64,000 nucleotides of DNA. Source: Mytilus galloprovincialis (taxonomy: Eukaryota; Mollusca; Bivalvia; Mytilida; Mytilidae). Positions 55,061-64,000 of the stretch are shown here, in pieces. The notes below the pieces were generated by a model. That model saw only the letters and a list, made by a program, of their open reading frames with translations, was not told the DNA's origin and searched no databases. The position numbers and the translations under genes were made by a program. Every line of letters begins with the position of its first letter. The stretch's first letter is position 1. The stretch spans positions 30,843,440-30,907,439 of the forward strand of contig NC_134841.1 of NCBI RefSeq assembly GCF_965363235.1, given 5' to 3'.

Positions 55061-57337
55061 AACTAGAGGCTCTAAAGAGCCTGTGTCGCTCACCTTGGTC
55101 TATGTGCATATTAAACAAAAGACACAAATGGATTCATGACAAAATAGTATTTTGGTGATGGTGATGTGTTTGAAGTTCTTACTTTACTGAACGATTTTGC
55201 TTCTTACAATTATATCTATCATGAACTTTGCCCATTAGTAACAGAGAACTATATTTGGTAAAAATTTACATAAATTTACCAAATTAATGAAAATTGTTAA
55301 AAATTGACTATAAAGGGCAATAACTCCTTAAGGGGTCAATTGACCATTTAGGTCATGTTGACTTATTTGTAGATCTTACTTTGCTGAACATTATTGCTGT
55401 TTACAGTTTATCGCTATCTATAATAGTATTCAAGATAACCAAAAACGGCAAAACTTCTTTAAAAATTACCAATTGGAGGGCAGCAACCCAACAACCAGTT
55501 GTCCAATTCATCTGAAAAATTCAGGGCAGATAGATATTGACTTGATTAACAATTTAACAATTGTAAGATCTGCTCTAGATGCTTTGGTTTCATAGTTATA
55601 AGCAAAAAACTGCATTTTACCCCTATGTTCTATTTTTAGCCGTGGCGGCCATCTTGGTTGAATGGCCAGGTTATCGGACACATTTTTCAAACTAGATACC
55701 CCAAAGATGATTGTGGCCTAGTAGTTTCAGTGGAGATTTTGTAAAAGATTACTTAGATTTATGAAAAATGGTTAAAGATTGACTATAAAGGGCAATAACT
55801 CCTAAAGGGGTCAACTGACCATTTTGGTCATGTTGACTTATTTGTAGATCTTACTTTGCTGAACATTATTGCTGTTTACAATTTATCTCTATCTATAATA
55901 ATATTCAAGATAATAACCAAAAACAGCAAAATTTCCTCAAAATTACCAATTCAGGGGCAGCAACCCAACAACCGATTGACCGATTCATCTGAAAATTTCA
56001 GGGCAGATAGTTCTTGACCTGATAAACATTTTTATCCCATGTCAGATTTCCTCAAAATGCTTTGGTTTTTGAGTTATAAGCCAAAAACTGCATTTTACCC
56101 CTATGTTCTATTTTTAGCCGTGGCGGCCATCTTGGTTGGTTGACCAGGTCACACCACACATTTTTTAAACTAGATACCCCAAAGATGATTGTGGCCAAGT
56201 TTGGATTAATTTGGCCAAGTAGTTTCAGAGGAGAAGATTTTTGTAAAAGATTACTTTAATTTACGAAAAATGGTTAAAAATTGACTATAAAGGGCAATAA
56301 CTCCTAAACGGGTCAACTGACCATTTTGGTCATGTTGACTTATTTGTAGATCTTACTTTGCTGAACATTATTGCTGTTAACAGTTTATCTCTATCTATAA
56401 TAATATTCAAGATAATAACCAAAAACAGCAAAATTTCCTCAAAATTACCAATTCAGGGGCAGCAACCCAACAACCGATTGACCGATTCATCTGAAAATTT
56501 TAGGGCAGATAGATCTTGACCTGATAAACATTTTTATCCCATGTCAGATTTCCTCAAAATGCTTTGGTTTTTGAGTTATAAGCCAAAAACTGCATTTTAC
56601 CCCTTTGTTCTATTTTTAGCCATGGCGGCCATCTTGGTTGGTTGACCAGGTCACGCCACAATTTTTTTAAACTAGATACCCCAAAGATGATTGTGGCCAA
56701 GTTTGGATTAATTTGGCCAAGTAGTTTCAGAGGAGAAGATTTTTGTAAAAGATTACTTTAATTAACGAAAAATGGTTAAAAATTGACTATAAAGGGCAAT
56801 AACTCCTAAACGGGTCAACTGACCATTTTGGTCATGTTGACTTATTTGTAGATCTTACTTTGCTGAACATTATTGCTGTTTACAGTTTATCTCTAACTAT
56901 AATAATATTCAAGATAATAACCAAAAACAGCAAAATTTCTTCAAAATTACCAATTCAGGGGCAGCAACCCAACAACCGATTGACTGATTCATCTGAAAAT
57001 TTCAGGGCAGATAGATCTTGACCTGATAAACATTTTTACCCCCATGTCAGATTTGCTCTAAATGCTTTGGTTTTTGAGTTATAAGCCAAAAACTGCATTT
57101 TACCCCTATGTTCTATTTTTAGCCGTGGCGGCCATCTTGGTTGGTTGACCGGGTCACGCCACACATTTTTTAAACTAGATACCCCAATGATGATTGTGGC
57201 CAAGTTTGGTTTGATTTGGCCCAGTAGTTTCAGAGGAGAAGATTTTTGTAAAAGTTAACGACGACGGACGACGACGGACGACGGACGCCAAGTGATGAGA
57301 AAAGCTCACTTGGCCCTTCGGGCCAGGTGAGCTAAAA
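55061..57337 (+). mobile_element. Hairpin-ended tandem-repeat element, GCTCACC family (copy 4)
   Basis: It starts AACTAGAGGCTCTAAAGAGCC and GTCGCTCACCTTGG. The core repeats four times (GACTATAAAGGGCAATAACT at 55306, 55781, 56283 and 56785; periods 475, 502 and 502). A GACGACGGACG run (57259-57290) precedes the terminal hairpin at 57303-57333. It is the longest copy in the window and shows expansion of the 500-bp core compared with the copy at 20761. Non-coding. Confidence 0.82.
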
Positions 57338-57340
57338 AGT

Positions 57341-57944
57341 GGTATAAAGAATGATACAAACGGAAAATACTACCAGTATACAAGTCTGTGTCATACACAA
57401 TCAGGGCTATCTTAATTGTTTTTGTACTCGTAAAAAGCACCTTGCGAAATTCTTTAATTTTACTTTCCGATATATTGATGATGTTCTATCATTGAATAAC
57501 CCATATTTCAGCCAATACTTACATCTCATATATCCAAGTGAACTTGAAATTAAGGATACCACTGATACTAGAAGGACTGCTTCATACCTTGATCTTTTCC
57601 TCAATATTGACGTAGATGGACGACTTCACACGAAAATCTATGATAAACGGGACGATTTCAACTTCCCAATTATCAATTTCCCATTTCTCAGCAGTAACAT
57701 ACCCTCTGCCCCTTCGTATGGTGTTTACATATCACAATTGATACGTTATTCACGTGCTTGTTCACACTATACGGACTTCATATACAGGAGTGTGCTCCTT
57801 ACGCAGAAACTGCTCCAACAAAGTTATGAGGAGGACAGATTAAAATTGACACTCCGTAAATTTTATGGACACCATCACGATTTGGTGGATCCATACGATG
57901 TTTCGTTGACCAAACTAGCTAAGGACATTTTTACCACATGGTAG
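57341..57944 (+). pseudogene. Penelope-like reverse transcriptase, C-terminal part
   Basis: The open frame 57351-57944 contains the catalytic YIDD (residues 41-44) within FNFTFRYIDDVLSLNN, followed by ASYLDLFLNIDVDGRL, KRDDFNFPIINFPFLSSN, YGVYISQLIRYSRAC and LRKFYGHHHDLVDPY. I recall these blocks from the RT of a bivalve-abundant PLE type that carries its GIY-YIG endonuclease at the N terminus (Naiad-like). Everything upstream of YIDD is missing, and the first 28 residues look unrelated, so this is a 5'-truncated insertion next to the hairpin-ended element. It cannot be active. The endonuclease array at 60-64 kb appears to come from the N-terminal half of the same kind of protein. Confidence 0.82.
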
Positions 57945-59040
57945 ATTGTGTTTTGTCATAATGTCGTCTAATCTTTTAATTACCAAACGTGACTTATTCC
58001 CGATTGTGACTGTTTTGCCGAGTGTGAACTCGCATTACTATAAGACGTGGTACGGTACTTATACATCCCAAATTCATGTATTTAGTTTAAATGTTTAATG
58101 TTATATTTGTAATTCTCATCGGATTTTGTCAAATGTGTTGACGTCTTTTCTATTATATTTATGTGTTATGGTAAAGAAAATTAATCACCGCCTTCATTTA
58201 TCAGATTTGATTTCGTTCAAAGTAATCAGTATGATATTTTACGTTTGAAGTTAGATTCATAACAAACCTGACATAGTTTTATAATATAGTTAATTGCTAC
58301 CTCAGTTTTATATTAATAAGAATTAAAATGTGCTTTGTTATTAAATGCAATATCAGTATTTAGTTCAAATACATAATCTTAAATTAATCCTAATTCTATC
58401 TTATTCATTCTTATGTGACGTCATTTTTCATTTTTTGATGCTCTGTTTTACTAATTCAAATGACGTCATTTTTTCGTCATTTTTCAGTTTCAAATAGGAC
58501 GTCACTTGGCGTAGAGGTTTAAACGTATTCGGATGTGTCTACTTTTGTGTTTCAAATGTCTGGTTATGTAAATGTATTTCAGTTGTTTCCTGTAATTAGT
58601 TAATACTTCAGCTTTATCATGTACATCTTTTGAATATTCATTTTATTAAATTTACTGTTTGCAAAAGTATAAATTACTCTAAATTATAGGGATTTTCTGG
58701 TAACTTAACAGAAAACCCTTGCCGTTTTTGGCACAACCTTTTTGATCTTTTGGTCCTCGATGCTGTTCAACTTTGTACTCGTTTCGGCTTTCAAACTTTT
58801 GTATCTGTGCGTCACACATAGGTCTTGTGTGGACAAAATACACTTCTGGCGTATTAAAATTTTGAACTTGTTGCCTTTTGTTGGCTGTTGTTCGTGTGAT
58901 TCTTTGTCAATTGTGTTCTCCAATTTATTTATATTGTAGTCCTGTGTTGTCATTTTGATGTTATATTTCACATGGCCATAAAAGTGCGAGGTTTGGCATG
59001 CCACAAAACCAGGTTCAACCCACCATTTTTTCCTTTAAAA
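57945..59040 (+). other. PLE 3' untranslated region and downstream repeat
   Basis: AT-rich sequence after the RT stop, with TTCATAACAAACCTGACAT near 58258. Then comes a segment related to the retrozymes (TTTTTGGCACAACCTTTTTG at 58724, GATGCTGTTCAACTTTGTAC at 58759). No other gene is seen. The frame at 58705-59004 (-) is antisense to this. Confidence 0.55.
58806..58852 (+). ncRNA. Relict hammerhead downstream of the PLE RT
   Basis: It aligns with the active motif at both ends (TGCGTCAC... and ...CTTCTGGCGTA), but CTGATGA has become CACATAG-like and GAAA is disrupted, so it is inactive. Its flank (GCACAACCTTTTTGATCTTT, CTTCAACTTTGTACTCGTTT-like) is that of the retrozymes. Confidence 0.6.
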
Positions 59041-59055
59041 ATGCCCTGTACCAAG

Positions 59056-59404
59056 TCAGGAATATGGTCATTGTTATATTATAGTTCGTTTCTGTGTGTA
59101 TTACATTATAACGTTGTGTCGTTTGTTTTCTCTTATTTTTGAGTGTAAATTCACATTGCGATAAGACGTGTCACGGTACTTGTCTATCCCAAATTCATGT
59201 ATTTGGTTTTGATGTTATATATATATGTTATATTTGTTATTCTCGTGGGATTTTGTCTATATGTGTTACATTTTAGTGTTATGTCGTTGTTCTCCTCTTA
59301 TATTTAATGCGTTTCCCTCGGTTTTAGTTTGTTATCCCGATTTTGTTTTTTGTCCATGGATTTATGAGTTTTGAACAGCGGTATACTACTGTTGCCTTTA
59401 TTTA
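59056..59404 (+). mobile_element. Second copy of the 359-bp retroposon-like element
   Basis: Matches the insertion at 13035-13393 in opposite orientation, from GTCAGGAATATGG to GTTGCCTTTA. The copies are collinear with an extra TATATATATG expansion here. No target duplication was recognised at this copy. Confidence 0.75.
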
Positions 59405-59939
59405 AAAGACTGCTTATGATACCATATCTATTCCTGTTATAAAATGACCATTTCATGTTTATAATAGTTGCAGTTTTAAGTATGGTCTCACAGTAGTAAC
59501 ATATATATGCGGGAGATTTGGAATTCTTATAAATATTTCTGGATCAAACACTATTATAGGAACATACAAAAAGTGATAAGGTATAAGGATCTATAAATAG
59601 AAATCTTAGCTTAATCTGTATACTAGACAGATGTTTATAATCTGCTGTTTCACTGTCTCGTCTGTTGTTAGTTTCACCATTCTCAAATTCAGCAGTGCGA
59701 AAAAAAAAATTTCAAGCAGGTGACAGCATAAAATTTTTTTCAGCTTCAGTGCAAAAAATAATTTTTTTTTCGGTCAGCTAGGCCATCAAAATATTTTTTT
59801 CAAAAAAATCCCAGGCCCCCCCCCCCCCCCCCCCCCCCCAGATAAGAAAATGGTTGTTGCCTAATTGAACGTTTTCTCCGTGAAATACTGGAAATGTAAC
59901 CGTTCTTGAAAGTACAACAATTGTTTTTTAACTTTTTAC
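59405..59939. other. Spacer with a 24-nt C run repeat
   Basis: 59700-59870 is the inverted relative of 54595-54790. It has A/T-run-rich text, AAAATCCCAGG, a C run at 59816-59839, then AGATAAGAAAATGGTTGTTGCC. No gene is recognised. Confidence 0.5.
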
Positions 59940-60799
59940 CATTTGTTAGATTGGTTTGAGAATAAATTGTCAGCACCTGATATTCTTATTGCTTGAGCCC
60001 AATCGTCGGTTATACTTAACGGTCAGGCCATTACATAATCATTGCGAACCAACCACGCTATTTAGAAGAGGCCTGTCGCCTGGTCGTAAACTTGCCATCA
60101 CTTTCAATGTCGTCTGCGGATTAGAGTGTAACCTTTGCGCATATGTATACGTCTGTGAAACGAAAGGAAGGATAAACAAACGTATGTGCGGTCATAGATC
60201 AGACATTAACCTCAATGCAAACGACATTCTTTACCAGCATTTTAATCAGCCAGATCATTCCATCGTTTCTATGACAGTTCGCATTATCGAAAAAAAAATA
60301 TACCACAGCACTAACAATCCTCATCTTGCAACGCCTCTCCGTAGACAAAAGGAGGACTACTGGATTAGACAACTGGGACCTTCGTGTAGCTCGGTGAATG
60401 TGATGAATATTTTCAACTCTACTCCTCGACGTAGACGCAGTCATGGTCATCGTCATTATACATCACCTTCTCTGCATGATGTCTCTATTAATGACTTGCT
60501 GCCATTTATACAAAAGCCGTTAGGTATTCATCACATTCACACGAAACTTTATTCATAACTCCTTTCAAAACTTCATTCTCTGTTCAATTTATGTTTGGAA
60601 ACCACGGTTACAAACCCTCATTCAAACCAATACAAACTTACAGCCAGCATTTCGGATATAGCAAGTCACAGACTTTTAAAACCAGTCCGAATGGGAAAAG
60701 ATGAAAAAGAGAAGAGATCTTTTCTTAATCTTTCCTTTGCCAACAAAGGTCTCGATGACGTCAACTTAAGCATTTTCCTTCATCAGATACTCTATTTAG
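59940..60799 (+). pseudogene. PLE GIY-YIG endonuclease, array unit 1
   Basis: The open frame 59956-60558 encodes LSPGRKLAITFNVVCGLECN, then LCAYVYVCETKGRINKRMCG and HRSDI, YQHFNQPDHSI, RRQKEDYWIRQLG, and a basic RRRRSHGHRH region. The C-x2-C pair before YVxVxET, the Arg/His after it and the Glu in K-E-D-Y-W-I match the PLE endonuclease, which nicks target DNA for retrotransposition. A TAA after LYS (60556-60558) interrupts it. The reading continues from 60595 as SDIASHRLLKPVRMGKDEKE, a segment N-terminal to the RT in full elements. It is the first unit of an array with a period of about 735 bp and cannot be active without RT. Confidence 0.8.
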
Positions 60800-60848
60800 A
60801 AGAGGCCTGTCGCCTGGTCGTAATAAAATTTACGGTACCAATTTTCTT

Positions 60849-60892
60849 GCACCAGATGCGCATTTCGACAATACATGTCTCTTCAGTGATGC
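60849..60892 (-). ncRNA. Hammerhead ribozyme (type I), second class, copy 1
   Basis: The minus strand reads GCATCA then CTGAAGA (fits CUGANGA), stem II GACA/UGUC with a UGUAU-type loop, GAAA, stem III A-U and U-A around GCGC, the triplet ATC, then TGGTGC closing stem I (GCAUCA/UGGUGC, six pairs). Every helix is changed in sequence yet paired, compared with the array class. Confidence 0.88.
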
Positions 60893-61086
60893 TCGTGGCC
60901 AAAATATTAGAAATCCAAAGCTTATATAAATGATGAAGAGCTATAATCCAAAAGGTCCAAAAAGTAAAGCCAAATCCGTGAAAGGAATCAGAGCTTTGCA
61001 TGAGGGAGATACATTCCTTAGTTTATAATAATTTCTTAAATTTCGTAACAGCAAATTTAAATAACACAAAAAATCCGTATGTTCAT

Positions 61087-61168
61087 GCCAGTACCGAAGT
61101 ACTGGCTACTGGGCTGGTGATACCCTCGGGGACTAATAGTCCACCAGCAGAGGCATCGACCCAGTGAT
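61087..61168 (-). ncRNA. Retrozyme folded domain, second class
   Basis: Minus strand: ACTGGG with CCCAGT, GCTGGTG with CACCAGC, GGACT-ATT-AGTCC (61130-61142), and GCCAGTAC-TTCG-GTACTGGC (61087-61106). It is the counterpart of 8797-8875, with compensated base changes in the last two helices. Confidence 0.75.
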
Positions 61169-61198
61169 AGTAATAAAATTTACGGTACCAATTTTCTT

Positions 61199-61242
61199 GC
61201 ACCAGATGCGCATTTCGACAATACATGTCTCTTCAGTGATGC
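61199..61242 (-). ncRNA. Hammerhead ribozyme (type I), second class, copy 2
   Basis: Identical to the copy at 60849-60892. The two copies lie exactly 350 bp apart and would release one 350-nt RNA by self-cleavage. Confidence 0.88.
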
Positions 61243-62000
61243 TCGTGGCCAAAATATTAGAAATCCAAAGCTTATATAAATGATGAAGAGCTATAATCCA
61301 TCACTTTCAATGTCGTCTACGGATAAGAGTGTAACCTTTGCGGATATGTAGACGTCTGTGAAACGAAAGGAAGGCTAAACAAACGTATGTGCGGTCATAG
61401 ATCAGACATTAACCTCAATGCAAACGACATTCTTTACCAGCATTTTAATCAGCCAGATCATTCCATCGTTTCTATGACAGTTCGCATTATCGAAAAAATA
61501 TATACCACAGCACTAACAATCCTCATCTTGCAACGCCTCTCCGTAGACAAAAAGAGGACTACTGGATTAGACAACTGGGACCTTCGTGTAGCTCGGTGAA
61601 TGTGATGAATATTTTCAACTCTACTCCTCGACGTAGACGCAGTCATGGTCATCGTCATCATACATCACCTACTCTGCATGATGTCTCTATTAATGACTTG
61701 CTGTCATTTATACAAAAGCCGTTAGGTATTCATCACATTCACACGAAACTTTATTCATTACCCTTTTCAAAACTTCATTCTCTGTTCAATTTATGTTTGG
61801 AAACCACTGTTACAAACCCTCATTCAAACCAATACAAACTTACAGCTATCATTTCGGATATAGCAAGTCACAGACTTTTCAAACCAGTCCGCATTGGAAA
61901 AGATGAAAAGAGAAGAGATCTTTTCTTAATCTTTCCTTTGCCAACAAAGGTATCGATGACGTCAACTTAGGCATTATCCTTCATCAGATACTCTTTTTAG

Positions 62001-62730
62001 AAGATGCCTGTCGCCTGGTCGTAATCTTGCCATCACTTTCAATGTCGTCTACGGATTAGAGTGTAACCTTTGCGGATATGTAGACGTCTGTAAAACGAAA
62101 GGAAGGCTAAACAAACGTATGTGCGGTCATAGATCAGACATTAACCTCAATGCAAACGACATTCTTTACCAGCATTTTAATCAGCCAAATCATTCCATCG
62201 TTTCTATGACAGTTCGCATTATCGAAAAAATATACCACAGCACTAACAATCCTCATCTTGCAACGCCTCTCCGTAGACAAAAAGAGGACTACTGGATTAG
62301 ACAACTGGGACCTTCGTGTAGCTCGGTGAATGTGATGAATATTTTCAACTCTACTCCTCGATGTAGACGCAGTCATGGTCATCGTCATTATACATCACCT
62401 ACTCTGCATGATGTCTCTATTAATGACTTGCTGCCATTTATACAAAAGCCGTTAGGTATTCATCACATTCACAAGAAACTTTATTCATTACCCCTTTCAA
62501 AACTTCATTATCTGTTCAATTTATGTTTGGAATCCACTGTTACAAACCCTCATTCAAACCAATGCAAACTTACAGCTATCATTTCCGATATAGCAAGTCA
62601 CAGACTTTTCAAACCAGTCCGCATTGGAAAAGATGAAAAGAGAAGAGATCTTTTCTTAATCTTTCCTTTGCCAACAAAGGTATCGATGACGTCAACTAAG
62701 GCATTATCCTTCATCAGATACTCTATTTAG
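62001..62730 (+). pseudogene. PLE endonuclease array unit 3
   Basis: The open frame 62119-62730 is the longest in the array: MCGHRSDINLNANDILYQHF, KEDYWIRQLG, an SVNVMNIF-STPRC block, HDVSINDLLPFIQKPLGIHH and SDIASHRLFKPVRIGKDEKR. The frame then shifts because GATGAAAAGAG has one A fewer than units 1 and 4. The CNLCGYVDVC region lies just upstream (62060-62095). The unit lacks the TAA that follows LYS in units 1 and 4. Confidence 0.8.
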
Positions 62731-63468
62731 AAGAGGCCTGTCGCCTGGTCGTAAACTTGCCATCACTTTCAATGTCGTCTACGGATTAGAGTGTAACCTT
62801 TGCGGACATGTAGACGTCTGTGAAACGAAAGGAAGGCTAAACAAACGTATGTGCGGTCATAGATCAGACATTAACCTCAATGCAAACGACATTCTTTACC
62901 AGCATTTTAATCAGCCAGATCATTCCATCGTTTCTATGACAGTTCGTATTATCGAAAAAAAAAATATACCACAGCACTAACAATCCTCATCTTGCAACGC
63001 CTCTCCGTAGTAAACAAAAGGAGGACTACTGGATTAGACAACTGGGACCTTCGTGTAGCTCGGTGAATGTGATGAATATTTTCAACTCTACTCCTCGACG
63101 TAGACGCAGTCATGGTCATCGTCATTATACATCACCTTCTCTGCATGATGTCTCTATTAATGACTTGCTGCCATTTATACAAAAGCCGTTAGGTATTCAT
63201 CACATTCACACGAAACTTTATTCATAACCCCTTTCAAAACTTCATTCTCTGTTCAATTTATGTTTGGAAACCACGGTTACAAACCCTCATTCAAACCAAT
63301 ACAAAATTACAGCCAGCATTTCGGATATAGCAAGTCCCAGACTTTTAAAACCAGTCCGCATGGGAAAAGATGAAAAAGAGAAGAGATCTTTTCTTAATCT
63401 TTCCTTTGCAAACAAAGGTCTCGATGACGTCAACTTAAGCATTTTCCTTCATCAGATACTCTATTTAG
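62731..63468 (+). pseudogene. PLE endonuclease array unit 4
   Basis: Same domain order, with an A-run expansion (63950-63965 region of the consensus; here 62953-62963) and an extra base near GTAGTAAACAAAAG (63007-63020), both frameshifting. It shares with unit 1 the ACCTTCTCTGC, TTCATAAC and GATGAAAAAGAG variants. The part from 63264 is open (SDIASPRLLKPVRMGKDEKE...). Confidence 0.78.
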
Positions 63469-64000
63469 AAGAGGCCTGTCGCTTGGTCGTAAACTTGCCA
63501 TCACTTTCAATGTCGTCTACGGATTAGAGTGTAACCTTTGCGGATATGTAGACGTCTGTGAAACGAAAGGAAGGCTAAACAAACGTATGTGCGGTCATAG
63601 ATCAGACATTAACCTCAATGCAAACGACATTCTTTACCAGCATTTTAATCAGCCAGATCATTCCATCGTTTCTATGACAGTTCGCATTATCGAAAAAAAA
63701 ATATACCACAGCACTAACAATCCTCATCTTGCAACGCCTCGCCGTAGACAAAAAGAGGACTACTGGATTAGACAACTGGGACCTTCGTGTAGCTGGGTGA
63801 ATGTGATGAATATTTTCAACTCTACTCCTCGACGTAGACGCAGTCATGGTCATCGTCATCATACATCACCTACTCTGCATGATGTCTCTATTAATGACTT
63901 GCTGTCATTTATACAAAAGCCGTTAGGTATTCATCACATTCACACGAAACTTTATTCATTACCCTTTTCAAAACTTCATTCTCTGTTCAATTTATGTTTG
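63469..64000 (+). pseudogene. PLE endonuclease array unit 5, cut by window end
   Basis: Continues past the window. It shares CATCATACATC, TTGCTGTCATTT and CATTACCCTTTTC with unit 2. No retrozyme lies at its junction with unit 4. An A-run change near 63690-63700 frameshifts the endonuclease region. Confidence 0.78.

Larger units (their letters stand above)
60822..61298 (-). mobile_element. Second-class hammerhead retrozyme inserted in the PLE array
   Basis: The insert is about 1.36 monomers long with an exact 350-bp period (TAATAAAATTTACGGTACCA at 60821 and 61171). It carries two hammerheads and one folded domain with TCGGTACTGGC and GGACTATTAGTCC hairpins. Units 1, 3 and 4 give the uninterrupted sequence, so the insertion is clear. 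Five bases (ACTTG) of the unit are lost at the join and no target duplication is seen. Confidence 0.85.
60800..62000 (+). pseudogene. PLE endonuclease array unit 2, interrupted by a retrozyme
   Basis: Same unit as 60066-60799. It is split after GTCGTAA (60824) by a 476-bp retrozyme insertion and resumes at ATCACTTTCAATGTCG (61300). The endonuclease region follows at 61387-61599, shifted by one base in the A run after the IIEK codons, and the rest is open at 61596-61970. A one-base loss in GATGAAAAGAG shifts the DEKEKR region. Diagnostic bases (CATCATACATC, TTGCTGTCATTT) match unit 5. Confidence 0.78.

Noticed and set aside
60199..63862. Repeated 67-86-codon minus-strand frames with a Met-Thr-Met-Thr start
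   Set aside because: They are antisense shadows of the PLE endonuclease units.

Overview
This is animal nuclear DNA, most likely from a marine mussel (Mytilus-like bivalve). It is AT-rich and gene-poor. It has spliced minus-strand genes with GT-AG introns, and most of it is repeats of a kind I recall from mussel genomes: a DIRS-type tyrosine-recombinase retroelement, Penelope-like retroelement (PLE) pieces, tRNA-derived SINE heads, tandem-repeat elements ending in hairpins, and hammerhead-ribozyme retrozymes. The species call is an inference from repeat content; no search was run.

Layout. 1-8 kb: intergenic DNA with a tandem-repeat element (4.3-5.5 kb) and two foldback elements sharing the same termini, each with a perfect 8-bp target duplication (6.39-7.09 and 7.97-8.05 kb). 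8.16-10.61 kb: a tandem array of seven hammerhead-ribozyme monomers. 10.8-11.9, 14.6-16.4, 20.8-22.05 and 55.1-57.3 kb: one family of hairpin-ended tandem-repeat elements. 12.8-19.3 and 46.9-53.6 kb: two direct copies of a segmental duplication. Each carries the 3' exons of a four-membrane-span, PPxY-tailed protein gene on the minus strand; the first copy has a 1-bp frameshift. 20.6-22.6 and 30.1-30.9 kb: two elements with short repeated motifs at inverted ends. 36.6-42.5 kb: a 4.3-kb DIRS element with inverted terminal repeats and an internal complementary region, lacking most of its reverse transcriptase. It is flanked by two opposite-facing broken fragments of one unnamed protein family. 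44.7-46.2 kb: another hairpin-ended element. 57.3-59 kb: the 3' part of a PLE reverse transcriptase with a relict hammerhead downstream. 59.9-64 kb: a tandem array of about 735-bp units, each coding for the GIY-YIG endonuclease part of a PLE. One unit is interrupted by a second class of hammerhead retrozyme.

How it fits together. The best candidate for a little-described system is the retrozyme family. Monomers carry a minimal type I hammerhead plus a second folded domain. The two diverged retrozyme classes here keep the helices of that domain through compensatory base changes. PLE reverse transcriptase and endonuclease fragments, the presumed mobilising machinery in animals, lie in the same window. 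The duplicated segments supply empty sites for at least five insertions, so several element ends can be read directly.
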